Shown piece after piece: positions 22,035 through 33,060 of a DNA stretch of 64,000 nucleotides. Under the pieces are notes generated by a model. The model was given only the letters and a program-made list of their open reading frames with translations, made no database searches and had not been told where the DNA came from. Made by a program: the position numbers and the translations under genes. Where the stretch lies: NCBI GenBank assembly GCA_036172665.1, contig JAYKNF010000015.1:3965981-4029980 (forward strand), in the 5' to 3' direction. Source of the DNA: Prosopocoilus inquinatus. Taxonomy: Eukaryota > Arthropoda > Insecta > Coleoptera > Lucanidae. How positions within the stretch are numbered: the stretch's first letter is position 1; each line of letters starts with the position of its first letter.

Positions 22035-22480
22035 GACATTAAATAAAATTTTTATATAAAATCTGAATTATTTAAGCTACAAATTAATGTCAACTATTAA
22101 GTGTGATGTATCATTACAATCAGGAGAAAAAATGCTATCGAACAGAATAAATAAAAGACATAAGTAGTATTTAAAAAATCAAAACTGATGACGGTCGTGG
22201 AAAGACGAAACGTTTGACTTCAATTCTATTACTTCTATTCGAAACAGAATTAAAAAGTGCCTGTAGATAGTGAAATCAGAATTTCAAAGTTATGTATAAT
22301 AAAAGAGATACAGAGAGAAAAAAATCTTTTTTTTTACATTTTTATTAATATCTCAAGAAGAAATAATAAAAAAATCATTTTGTTAATAAATACGAGTTAG
22401 AAATTGATCAGTGCAACTTTTCTTCCATTTAACCAAATTTGTATCTCTTACGGTTTAGGAGACCCCTTCAGTGCACACTC
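22035..22480 (+). repeat. Penelope-type terminal repeat, copy a
   Basis: This block (from attaaataaaatttttata to cacactcaatttgaaaca) recurs inverted at 32568-33060 and, split by a Gypsy insertion, at 34075-34154 plus 48206-48611. Copy a runs directly into a GIY-YIG frame, which suggests the block is the terminal repeat region of a Penelope-like element. A hammerhead-like string lies at 22185-22219 (CTGATGA, gtc/gac stem, GAAAC), but its cleavage triplet is not canonical. Confidence 0.6.
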
Positions 22481-22846
22481 AATTTGAAACAGCTTTCTTT
22501 TGGAGGAAATCCAAAAGATAAAGTAGATTCGGAGGATAAATCAGGTATATATAAAATTAGTTGTAAAAATTATGATCAAATTTATGTAGGGCAAACAAAA
22601 AGATCCTTAAAAATTAGATTCAAAGAACACTTGGCTCATTTAAAATACAAACGCTTTGATAAATCCAGTGTTGCCTTACACATGCTTGAAAACAATCATT
22701 CGGTAAATAAAATAGATTTAATCAAACAAATTAATAACAAAACAAACCTAGATTCTTTCGAAAGCTTGGAGATTCACAGAAATAGGAATAGATTAATGAA
22801 TTTTGAGAAGTCCGGGCCGACCGCTTCTTGCCTCTTCGACCTTTAG
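22467..22846 (+). pseudogene. Penelope-like element GIY-YIG endonuclease fragment
   Basis: The frame reads KSGIYKISCKNYDQIYVGQT (GIY and YVG, the two halves of the GIY-YIG motif), then KRSLKIRFKEHLAHLKYKR, SSVALHMLENNH and LESLEIHRNRNRLMNFEKS, ending in TAG at 22844. This matches the single-strand-nicking C-terminal endonuclease of Penelope-like retroelements (PLEs), which primes reverse transcription at the target. The reverse transcriptase that should precede it is absent: the Penelope terminal repeat is joined directly to the endonuclease. The catalytic Arg, His and Glu positions appear present, so the domain is well kept although truncated. Confidence 0.85.
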
Positions 22847-22859
22847 ATTTTCGAAGAAT

Positions 22860-24700
22860 CCCGGTTTGCTTTGCATGCATAATACGGTACAAAGAAAGTG
22901 AGGGGGGGAGTGCGGCTAGTCTAGTTTAGTTTATTTGTTGTTTTAAAGTTTAATATCAGTTTAGCGCTGAAGATGGTAACTTCGTTACTGAAATACGTAT
23001 TCGCTTTCAGTGAATTAATGTGGTCGAGGGGTTTTCTCACTATTTATTTGCATGTATTTAATCGAACATCTAAATATTATGATTTCAGGAAAAAATTGAA
23101 AGTGTCCTCTAAAATACTGACTGAGCTTTTCTACATGAGCCAAGAATCAAATACAAATGATCAATACTTTTTTCCTTTTTGATCAACGATTAATGTAACT
23201 GAGCACTTCTAAATCAAAAAATATAAAACAAGCAATTAATAAATGGTCTTTGGTGTTTTTTTTTATTTTGGGTTGCACAATGAACGTTATATTTTGTATA
23301 TCAAAAAATAAGTTTTACTAAGTAATAAAGGTGGACAGGTTGCTCCATATTTAAATGTCTTATCTTTAAATAATCACTCAGTAATTCAATAATTTTCAAT
23401 GGCCAGTGATTCTAACGAATCTACAAGTATACCGCGTTCCGGGTAAACAAAAATATTGCATTTTCAGTAACAGTTTCAGAGAAAAACTCAAATAGTATTT
23501 AGGCTATTACTTTAATATCGACGAAAGTGTACTTACTTATTTATGAATCAATATTAAACGACACAATAGTTAAAATAACAGATCAATTAGAAAAAAAGAT
23601 GTTCAGTCAGTATTTTAAGATATAATGTAGAAGTTTGTTATGCTCATGTTCGATAATTCTGTTGCTGTGTTAGTATTAATTTGTAGATCTTGTTTTATAG
23701 ACCAACTTGTTTATTTTAGGAATAAAAATTAAAACATAACTTGTTTAGATAAATTATTGCACATTTAAATAGATCAAAAATGTATTTATAGCTCATTTAA
23801 AATTTTTCTTTTCTTAATTACTAATCACTAAAAAAAAGATGAAATAATTGAAAAATAAAAACGAATTACTTGTTTTTCTATTCATATTATTTTAGCGGAC
23901 ACTTTATCCCCACCTGTATTTCCTAATGTAGTATGTTAAAAGAGTGGTTCACAATAAATTGTGATTTTTTCATTTTCGAGATAGAAGGCTATAATTTCAT
24001 ATCGTGTCACAAGGAGTACTTCGTTATTTGAATTTTTAAAGTTAGTGTCGCTATCGCTTAGACTTTAGAGGTTGAGAGATAGAGCGTTGAAAATTGCACC
24101 TTTAATTAATGATATCAAAATAATAATCGACCCTTTTATTTTTGGGAAACATTGTATACTAATTAGACAATACAATCTAATACGACATAAACAAATAGGA
24201 ATATTCCATTGGAATTTAATAGTACAGATTTTACAAAATTTTTGTATTGTAGGACGCTCATTCCTGTCTGGAATTTCACTAGCTTTGGTTATAAATTATA
24301 ATCCAACATTTTCCCTCTGATATTATTTATTAGCGTTTCTTCTCTTCGTTTAGGCAGAGAAGTGACCTTGGTTTTAAGAAAATTATACCGACTGCATGTT
24401 CCCAAAACACTTTTTGGTTTTCACAAAATTTTAAATAGAATTATCTTATAATAAAATTTGCGCGAAATGTAAAAATAAAATTACACATCGTCCAAAATAA
24501 AATTTACGACAAAGCACCGCCATATATGACGACTTATTCAATATGAATGAATGATTAAGTAGTGAATTCAATCAATATGCCAGGTGCATCTAATTTCGTC
24601 AGTGTTTCACATCCACGAAATGGGCACTTAGAATCAAGGCCTCGACGTCTCATACATACATATAATGCAAAGGGGGAATCTAATTTTGCTCTTCTGTTCA
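22860..24700. other. No gene recognised
   Basis: AT-rich intergenic DNA. Short frames at 22973-23182 and 24072-24320 have no known motif. I saw no clear terminal repeats. Confidence 0.45.
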
Positions 24701-24702
24701 TC

Positions 24703-24712
24703 TATCAGTCTA
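24703..24712 (+). promoter_or_regulatory. Possible arthropod initiator (TCAGT)
   Basis: TATCAGTCTA with the consensus TCAGT at 24705-24709 lies 35 bp before the Met of the signal-peptide exon. The nearest TATA-like string (acatataatg, 24658-24667) is about 15 bp too far upstream for a standard TATA-Inr pair, so this is a weak call. Confidence 0.3.
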
Positions 24713-24741
24713 CAATTTCATCCGTCGTGAAGATATTGGAA

Positions 24742-24802
24742 ATGTTGCGTTTTGTGGTATGTGTTGCGACGTTGTTGGCCGTCAGCGGGAACGCTGCAAT
24801 AC
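24742..24802 (+). CDS. Candidate first exon of a secreted protein
   Basis: Met at 24742 opens 20 codons reading MLRFVVCVATLLAVSGNAAI: a charged start, a hydrophobic core and a small-residue cleavage region (S-G-N-A-A), a textbook signal peptide. A consensus splice donor (C|GTATGT) follows at 24803, leaving phase 1. Insect digestive proteases and cuticle or odorant proteins often have exactly such a first exon, but no further exon was recognised downstream before the mariner-type insertion at 25460. It is the only host-like coding piece in the window. It could also be chance. Confidence 0.4.
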
Positions 24803-25459
24803 GTATGTAAATTGGTATCTGATACTGTTAATTTTTTAGACATGAGTAACCGGATAATCGTCAAGCTTGTGCATAATACATAAAATTTGTTTCTGTGAAA
24901 GATGTGGTGGCGATTATAAGTGACGCGCTTGGAAAATTCTGAAATCATACCAGTATTATAATTTTCAATTAAAATATAATAATAGTCTTTATTTTCCATA
25001 ACAATCCAACAGGAAAGATATGACATAATTAGAGCTGGGATTATATGCAAATTGTATATTTGCTTCTGTGATGGACAAATTTGGAATCAAATGAAGTAAT
25101 TTAAAAATTAATATCTTGCGTATGTTAGATATCGTGAACATATCATGTGAAAAAATGCGTATTAGTGCATATCTCTGCAATTTTTCAGATATAACTTACT
25201 TTATTATTACTTTATTTACTCAAGTCTGTACGCAAGTTTGTACGCGGCTATTAAAAAACCTGAGCCCCTCATGAGGCGCTCAGCTCACAAGTCTGTACGC
25301 GGCTTTAGAAACTAGTTTGGAGCACACGGAATAAACTCAACAAAGTTTACCAATTTTAACAATTTTCTTAGTAAGTTTATTCCAAGCTCTTGCAAATAAT
25401 GAACAACACGTCTCCCGGAGATAAATGCTTTTATTTGGTAGTGTTCATATATTAATATA

Positions 25460-26336
25460 CAGTGACCGGCAGAAAGTTGGCTACATATGGGAAAATTCTT
25501 TATTATTGATTTCTCAAAAAATTTATTCTTTATAAAAGCTCCTGCATTTTCCCAAACTCAAGATGCACGTACCAAAATTTGAATCTTTTATCATATACCA
25601 ACGAAATCAAAATATTTGAAATCGACATAACAGTAAAGTACCTTTATTTTCCACGGTACACGCAAATTTTATTTGGAAAAGTTACTCAGAATTATTCTGA
25701 GATCTTAAATATGAAATCATAACAAATAAAACACTGACAATTACTTTGTTGATATCACATTTATTTCTCACACAGTGACTGTGTGACAAATAAATGTGAT
25801 ATTAACCAAGTAATTATCAGTGTTTTATTTCGTAAAATGGAATATCACAAAGTAACGGCAGAAAGTATTAATTATTTAAAAATTGCTATTCTTAGGGAAT
25901 CAATGTTATTAATCATAATTTCTAGTTGATAGTTGAGCAAAAGACAAATCTCAGAGTATGTTCATGTTACACTTGAAGAAACGTCCAGCTCTACACATTT
26001 CAAATTCTAGGATGCACGCGTTGGTACGAGAAAAATTGAAAAATACGTGAAATTCTGTTTTTCATCGTAGATAGCCATGATTTTATATTTGAGTTCTCAT
26101 AATTCTGAGCGATTTGTCCAAATAAAATTTCTGCGTAGCTTGAAAAATAAGAGTACTTTACTCTTATGTCGATTTCAAATATTTTGATTTCCTCGGTATG
26201 TGTAGGAGATATTCAAACTTTGATATGTGCATCTTAGATTTGGAAAGATGCAGGAGCTTTCATAAAGAATAAATTTTTCTGAGAAATCAATAATAAAAAA
26301 ATTTCCCATATGTAGCCAACTTTCTGCCGGTCACTG
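25460..26336. mobile_element. Mariner-type inverted-repeat element, 877 bp
   Basis: The ends CAGTGACCGGCAGAAAGTTG and the exact complement are flanked by TA on both sides (25458-25459, 26337-26338), the Tc1/mariner duplication. The arms stay complementary for about 230 bp. There is no transposase, so it is non-autonomous. A second, nearly perfect palindrome (25724-25830) lies in the middle. Confidence 0.82.
25724..25830. repeat. Palindrome nested in the mariner-type element
   Basis: About 107 bp: aaataaaacactgacaatta pairs with its complement at the other end, with the centre at cacagtgactgtg. It may be a separate MITE that inserted into the element, or an internal duplication. Confidence 0.65.
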
Positions 26337-26564
26337 TATTTCCTATAATAAAAGTTTAATGCCTGTTTTTTTTTTAACTAATGAATCTTCGATAAAGAAG
26401 ACAATGCGGTAATAAATTAGTTGCACAGAAAAAAACATTTTTGCAATTTTATGAGTTTTATGTCGTAAAATTCACAAATTTAACACGTTTGAAAGTTCAA
26501 TGGAATAAAGCGATACTATCAAAGGCAATAAAAACCGTCAAGCTAAATTCCACATCAAGAGTTA

Positions 26565-26685
26565 GGGCCGGTCTTTTCATCTCTCATTAACTTTAATCGT
26601 TGATTTACTCCCATAGTTATAATTGTAGAGACAATTGTTTCTATAGGTAACGGTTAAAGTTAAACAGAGATGAAAAGATCGAGCC
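26565..26685. mobile_element. MITE, 121 bp (GGGCCGG-type ends)
   Basis: The ends are GGGCCGGTCTTTTCATCTCT and an imperfect complement (agagatgaaaagatcgagcc), with TTA on both sides. The TIR resembles the Harbinger ends at 50386 and the MITE at 50537, so it probably belongs to the same superfamily. Confidence 0.75.
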
Positions 26686-26689
26686 TTAA

Positions 26690-27240
26690 TCTAAATAATT
26701 TAATAACGCAATGGTACTTACAATAAATTTTATATTTTCGTGTTCCGATGGGCTTAGTTTCTTGCGCATTTATAGGTAAGCGGGTATCAGTGAATGAAAT
26801 ATATACAGGTGTCCCACTTAAGGGCGGATTCTTTCATACCTCTCGTTATTAACTTAAAAAACTTTCACAGAATCATGTGGAGCATATGTTAAAATTAGTT
26901 TGACATGTACAGAGTGTTCCGTTTAGCTTGGGCGTTAGGTCACTTTGTTATTTTAAATGGAACATCCTAAGTATTTTTACATTTTGCGATTCTGGATTGA
27001 ATTTTAATTTGATCATCTTGTGTACCATAAATAAGGTCTAATCTAAGCCGTTTTCGCGTTATTCAACTTTTTAAAAAAATTATCGCTTTTACAGTACCTC
27101 AAATAAATGCAAATATCTTCCGAACAAATGAAGGACTTGTGGTTTTTTGCAAAAGTTTCGTCCTGAAACACTTTTTCAGATACACTGTACAGAAAAAACT
27201 CTAGCAACACAAGTTTTTAATAAAAAATTAATAAACTTGA
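26690..27240. other. No gene recognised
   Basis: This lies between the MITE and the LINE. It may include LINE 5' sequence too decayed to read. Confidence 0.4.
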
Positions 27241-27244
27241 GAAT

Positions 27245-27379
27245 ATTCCCGCCTTAAAGCTAGAACTTACGGGTGGAAATTTACCTGGGTTAAAGAAGGA
27301 AGAATATTAGCAAGAAAAGAAGAAAACTCAAAAGTTGTACAAATCTTAACCGAAGAAGACCTGGATCTAATTATATAAT
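27245..27379 (+). pseudogene. LINE ORF1 C-terminal end
   Basis: One frame reads ARTYGWKFTWVKEGRILARK followed by ENSKVVQILTEEDL, ending TAA at 27379. The W-x-G-x-I-x-A-R-K text is characteristic of the end of ORF1 of non-LTR elements. Only this tail is left, so the LINE is 5'-truncated. ORF2 begins eight bases later. Confidence 0.75.
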
Positions 27380-27387
27380 CTTCAAAT

Positions 27388-30246
27388 ATGCTACACGACA
27401 GTATAGATTGGTTTCCAGAAGTCGACATAACTGTTTTTCAAAATATGGATTTGTTCTACAATACAATTAAACAGAATCACAACTTTAAATTTAATATCCT
27501 ACACTTAAACATCAGGTCTCTCTATTTACATTTCGATGAGTTTCTTGCATATATGAATAACCATCTAAACTTATTACAAATTATTATTCTAAGCGAGGTA
27601 AACATTAAACATGATGACATGATTGCCTGTAAAAACCTCTTTGATATTGACGGTTTTGTTTTACATTTTAAATGCAGAAGCAATAGAGGAGGTGGAGGCT
27701 CATTAACTTATATTAACCGTTCTCTAAAGATAAACATCATCTGCGACAATTTTCTAAACTGGGAAGGTCTTTTATTCAATGTATAAGTTAATGGAAATCA
27801 ATTGTTATATATTCTTGCCATGTATAGGCCTCCTAATAATAGCTACATATCATTTTTATCTGAACTGGAAGAACTTTTAAACAACGTAAACTACAACAAA
27901 TTTGTAATCATAGGCGATACAAACATACACCTACTTCAAAATGCCGATGCATTCCAATATGAGGATCTGCTAGCTACCTTCGGATTTCAGAAAAAAATAA
28001 ACACGATCACGAGAGCACAATTCAGATACAATGAACTAGTTACTTCATGCATCGATCATATCTATATAAGGGGTTTTATTGATAGCTCTTTTGGATCCAT
28101 CATTGAATCAACAATTTCAGATCACTTTATAATAATAGCCACACTAGATATAGCTACATTATCGCCCGATAACAGCACTGAACCATCGATAATACATAAA
28201 ATTGATGTCAAAATCTTCGAACAATCACTGCTGGAATCCCTAAAACCAGAAAATTATAAAAATCTATATACTGCTGAACAGATGATACTTACCAGATCTT
28301 AGATGATACTTACCAGAATATAAAAACAAACTCTACAACAATCAAAAATTGTAAATCGAACAAAAATAGAACTCCAGAAGGGAAGCCGTGGCTCACCTTA
28401 AATATTCAAAATGAAATTCACTTCCAAGACAGGCTTTTCAAACTATGGAAATCTAGTACTGAAATAAATAAAAACTTTTATAGAACTTTATACAACAGAG
28501 GAAAATTGTTACTTTGAAAATTTCAAATGCTAAAAAAATCACTACCATAATCTTTTTAAAAATTGTCAAGGTGATATGAAGAAAACATGGACCGAAATTA
28601 ATGACATCCTAGGGAAGAAACCTGCAACCAACCAAGATCAATCCATATCACGCTATTTTAAAGTTCCTACATCAGATATTGCATCCAACTTTGCATCGTC
28701 CTTCAAAAATCAATTAGAGAGCATCACTTGCAACTGCAACATAAAAGTGTGTACTAACCTTCAGAGTGTGAAGACTCAACTGAAATCCATTTTTGTTCCG
28801 GACCCATCTCATGCAGAAATTGAACACATTATAAAATCGATGGACCACCGCAAAGCACAAGGTACTGATTCAATCCAAATGTGTCATCTAAGCACTTACA
28901 CCAAAGTATTCCTAGGCCCCATTCAAAAACAGATTACGCTCTCTCTGTATGATAGGCATATTCCTAGCAAACTTAAACAGTCTATCATACGACCTATATA
29001 CAAGAAAGGCAAACATGACAACTACGAGAACTATCGTCCCATCTCAATTTTGTCATCTATTGATAAAATCATCGAACGTTTTGTTTGTAGCAAGCTTATG
29101 GATTACCTAGCAAAATTTCATATTATCAACCACCAACAATATGGCTTTCAAAAGACAAAGAGCACCACACGTCTGTTAGAAGATTTTGCCGATTTAATCA
29201 ACCAGAAGCTGAATAACAACTGCCATGTATTAGTGCTTTTTATAGACTTTACCAAAGCCTTCGATAGTATAAACCATTCCATTCTCATCGGATGCCTGGA
29301 AAAAATAGGAATAAGAGGGCCAATCCTGGAATGGTTTATGGACTATTTGGCAGATAGAAAATCATGTGTAAAAATATCCAACACCTGCAGTGATATGTTC
29401 AATACTACCTACGGAGTGCCCCAAGGAAGCATTTTGGGTCCCATATTGTACCTAATATATGTGAATGACGTTGTGGACTGCTTTAATGACTGCTCCTGTT
29501 TCCTTTATGCCGATGATACTGCGATCATTGCCTCCCATAAGGACCTTAGTGTGGCCGAGAGCTACCTACAGAGAGAATTTATTCAGTTTCAAAAATGGGC
29601 CCATGACAAACGGCTCATTATCAACTCCTCTAAATCCAAACTGATGTACATCGCTTCTCCTCACCTAAAAAGAAAAACGAACTTCAACGTTATACATCAC
29701 CACGCATCCTGCCTACACAACGGTCTATCTGATTGTAAGTGTCAACAGCATATCGAGGTCGTGAGTACATACAAATACTTGGGTGTAGTAGTTGATGATC
29801 GATTTTTATGGAAAGACCATATAGATCATTTATCCCGCTTGTATCACCTGAAATTCTGTATTCCACAACAGACACTCCAATTAATCTATTTCTCAATGGT
29901 GGAGTCCCTGATCAGGTACGGGATAAAAATATGGGGATGGGTATCCGATTACCTAATAAACAGCCTCCAAGTAATGCAAGATCGCATCGTCAAGCACTTG
30001 TTTCCGTTCAACTCCAATGTGAGGGATCCTTACAAAGAGGCAAACATCCTACATATAAAACAATTACTATTCTATACCGTCTTAACTACGAACTACTTCT
30101 CTACTACATACAAAATTCCAAGTAATCATCGATACTCCACAAAAGAACGATGTGCACATGTCTTGACCGTACCTTCTTCGTTTAACAAATATGGTGAGCG
30201 AACTCTTGCAGTGACTATTCCACGGACGTTCAACACTGCCATCTGA
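27388..30246 (+). pseudogene. LINE ORF2: endonuclease and reverse transcriptase
   Basis: The endonuclease part (27388-28302, broken by a stop at 27786) has NILHLNIRSL, ILSEVNI, FHFKCRSNRGGGGS-type text, LAMYRPPNNSYISFL, FVIIGDTNIHL and SCIDHIYIRG with SDH. The linker is damaged (28303-28575). The RT frame from 28576 is long and clean: KAQGTDSIQ, YENYRPISILSSIDKI, FIDFTKAFDSINH, YGVPQGSILGPILYLIYVND, FLYADDTAII (catalytic ADD) and YKYLGVVVDD. A short tail follows to about 30330. The order ORF1, APE-type endonuclease, RT marks a CR1/Jockey-group LINE. It would act by target-primed reverse transcription. Confidence 0.9.
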
Positions 30247-30480
30247 ACTACAAAATCTAAAATCATTTCAAGAAGTGAAAAGCAAGCTGAAACTTTGGTT
30301 TTTAAACGTCAATTAACACCTTGCAAAACAAATGAGTTATACATCTACACGTCTATCTTACCATAATTAAAAATTATACACTCACAAAACACCACACTTA
30401 AGTACCTTAACTGAATTTCTGTTATGTTCATAGGTTATGTTTATGTTGGTTGCCAACCTTATAATTACGTTACTCACTAA

Positions 30481-30614
30481 TAGCGTTTTCCACTGGCCGC
30501 ACTTTCTTGCACTCAGTGCGCACTGAGTGTATCTCCATCTCGGTTCAGCTTTATGTAATAAAACGAGATAGAGATACACTCAGTGCACACTGGTGCAGCC
30601 AGCGAAAAACGCTA
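30481..30614. mobile_element. MITE, 134 bp
   Basis: TAGCGTTTTCCACTGGC on the left and its near-complement on the right bracket a hairpin whose inner arms share cactgagtgtatctc. TAA flanks each side. Confidence 0.7.
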
Positions 30615-31420
30615 TAAGTGCACTAAGTCTTTAGATTTAGTGGCGATACAAATTTTCTGTTAACATTATTGTTATTATTTTTGGCTTTCTTTATTTCTTT
30701 ATGAGAACTTTTATTATCATTATTACTTTTATTGTTATCTGATAATGTGAACTGAGTTATAAAATAAAAGGATAACTAAAAAAAAAAATTCAAACTACGA
30801 TAATTATTTTTTTTTAATGGAATGCCGTATAACTTTTCTCATTATTAGATGCGCTATTTAATTCTCTTTTCAATGATATAGGGTTGTCGATATCTGTCAT
30901 TAATAGTTTTTTGAATAAATTTTTTTACGATTTTTAAAAATACAGGAAATATTGAGACCTTTATGTTAGTTGCTGTGGTTTATGTGGTTGTTGTTGTTGT
31001 TGTTATGTTGTTATCTGGTTGTTTTTCCCTAAGATTATTAAATATCATGCGACATTCAAAATGTTCAAATTAATCTTTAAGAAGGTCTCTTGCTTAAGAA
31101 AACATGATAGGTACGGATTTTTCTCTTGCCATGGATATGCAAGCTAATAAACCCTAAGAAGAAACTTCAATTGTTGTCGCAGGAAATTGGTTTATCTTGC
31201 GGTACTTGCCATAATATCTTTAAAAAAATCTGAAATTACATCCGTACAAAATGCAATACCATCAGTTATAGATAATATAGACATAGATAAAACTATATAG
31301 AATGTAAACTCCCTAATACGGAAGTGATTCCATGCGTGCGCGACCTCTTGTGGCCATGAAGAACTTCTAACGGGAAAATACAAAAGGTGTGTGAATTTTA
31401 CCGCTGAAAAACTTAAGGAT
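30615..31420. other. AT-rich DNA with a GTT microsatellite
   Basis: No gene is seen. A short (GTT)n run lies at about 30985-31004. Confidence 0.5.
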
Positions 31421-31548
31421 GTACTGTTGTGAAACACTTCATTCTGACGAACATTCGCTTGTTTTTGAGTCTCGACGGGTCGAAAACCGGTCGAGACGCA
31501 AAAATCGCTAATGTATGTTCATCAGAACAAAGTGTTTCACAACAGTAC
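31421..31548. mobile_element. Palindromic element, 128 bp
   Basis: GTACTGTTGTGAAACACTT and its complement form ~60-bp arms around a gtctcgac..gtcgagac centre. It is non-coding and MITE-like; the flanking GTAC may include the target duplication. Confidence 0.65.
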
Positions 31549-31942
31549 ATAATACAAATGTGGCGAAATAACGTACAGTGAACAATACATGTTTTCAGAT
31601 ATTTATTTATATGAAATATACCCAAAGTGCGTTTATAAAAGTTACATAAGTATTGGATAATAATTGCTAATCTTTCTCATTAATAACTGTTATCAGCATT
31701 AAAATAATTGTAAATAAGTAATTGCAAATTGGTATAAAGTTAAGTAAATGTAACTCATGATTGGCCGATATATTTGTTATACGGACATTAATTTCTAAGA
31801 AATGCTTAAATTTTACAAATATGATGAATTTCGCACATACTTTTAATTTATGAAGACAACAGATTCACATTCCAAGGGTGTCTTTGACTTGCATTTTTCT
31901 TCATCTTATATTTTTTTTCAGTTTAATTAAATACTAGTTCAG

Positions 31943-32202
31943 ATGTGTTTTGAAATGGCATTCCAACTTAATGAATCTTGAGACACCAAAATGGATTCCT
32001 ACAAGATTGAATCTTTCGCTTCCAGTTGGAACTGCATGTCTCGGATTTCTTCTACTGCCGACGTTTCATTTTTCAATGCAAACGAACTTCCTCGGGGCTG
32101 CTCGTGGTGGTGCTATTGCTGGTTCTCGTTAGTCGTTGAGACTGGAACTTTCTCCTCAAATTCAGTTGAATTTCCTTGGTTTCTTGAAATCTTGTAATTA
32201 GG
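31943..32202 (-). pseudogene. Unrecognised coding relic with two in-frame stops
   Basis: On the minus strand a frame of about 85 codons reads smoothly through two TAG codons. The text between them is acidic and helical (ETSAVEEIRDMQFQLEAKDS), and the last part is LVSQDSLSWNAISKHI before TGA. Both TAG codons sit where a Gln codon would be one base away. The look is of a coiled-coil protein fragment. No family was recognised; it may be a host exon relic or transposon gag. Confidence 0.3.
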
Positions 32203-32567
32203 TAAAGTTGTAATGGGCTGTGCTGAAATCTATGCATCCTGCATTATAATTTTCAGGCACGGCATTATTACCTCTCGCTGCTGATATTATATATGAAGTT
32301 CGACACTATGCCACAAATATAACATTTATTGAACTGACACAGTTTCTTTGTTAGAGTTTTAATTGTTATTGTATGCTACAAAAATGCCATAAATCTATGC
32401 TCTCATAGTTATGTTCACAAAATTCTGTTACCACCTCTACAGTTACCTATTCATGTCGCTAGCGTCGTCTCTTAGCCATGAAGAACTGATCCGCCATGAT
32501 GGAATCAGGGGGCTATTCAAATTTACATACCCTGCCTGCAAATTTTAATCGACATGTCCTATACCGG

Positions 32568-33060
32568 CTGTTTCAAATTGGGTGTGCACTGAAGGGATCT
32601 CCTAAACCGTAAGAGATACAAATTCGGTTAAATGGAAGAAAAGTTGCATGAATCAATGCCTAATTCGTATCCATTGAGAGAATGATTCTTTTCTCATTTC
32701 TTCTTGAGTTATTAATAAAAATGTGAAAAAATCGTTTTTCTTTTTCTCTCTGTATCTCTTTTATTATACATAATTTTGAAATTCTGATTTAACTTTCTAC
32801 AGGCACTTTTTGATTCTGCTTCGAATAAGAGTAATAGAATTGAGGTCAAACGTTTCGTCTTCCCACGACCATCATCAGTTTCGATTTTTTAAATACAACT
32901 TATGTCTTTTTATTGTTCTATTCGATAGCATTTATTCTCCTGATTACAATGATATATCACACTTAATAGTTGATATTAATTTGAAGCTTAAATAATTCAG
33001 ATTTTATATGAAAATTTTATTTAATACATAATTTCAAATTTTTAGTTCATTTTCTTATCT
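32568..33060 (-). repeat. Penelope-type terminal repeat, copy b (inverted)
   Basis: This is the reverse complement of the block at 22035-22480, from tgtttcaaattgggtgtgcac to the attaaataaaattttca end. It is longer at its outer end (tacataatttcaaattttta), which matches 34075-34110. The hammerhead-like string is at 32845-32878. Confidence 0.7.

Noticed and set aside
22467..22846. GIY-YIG frame as a host DNA-repair or homing nuclease
   Set aside because: The text around the motif and the joined terminal repeat fit the Penelope-like endonuclease much better.
24562..24741. Longer protein start upstream of the signal peptide
   Set aside because: The upstream codons are low-complexity and polar; the signal peptide at 24742 would be internal, which makes little sense.
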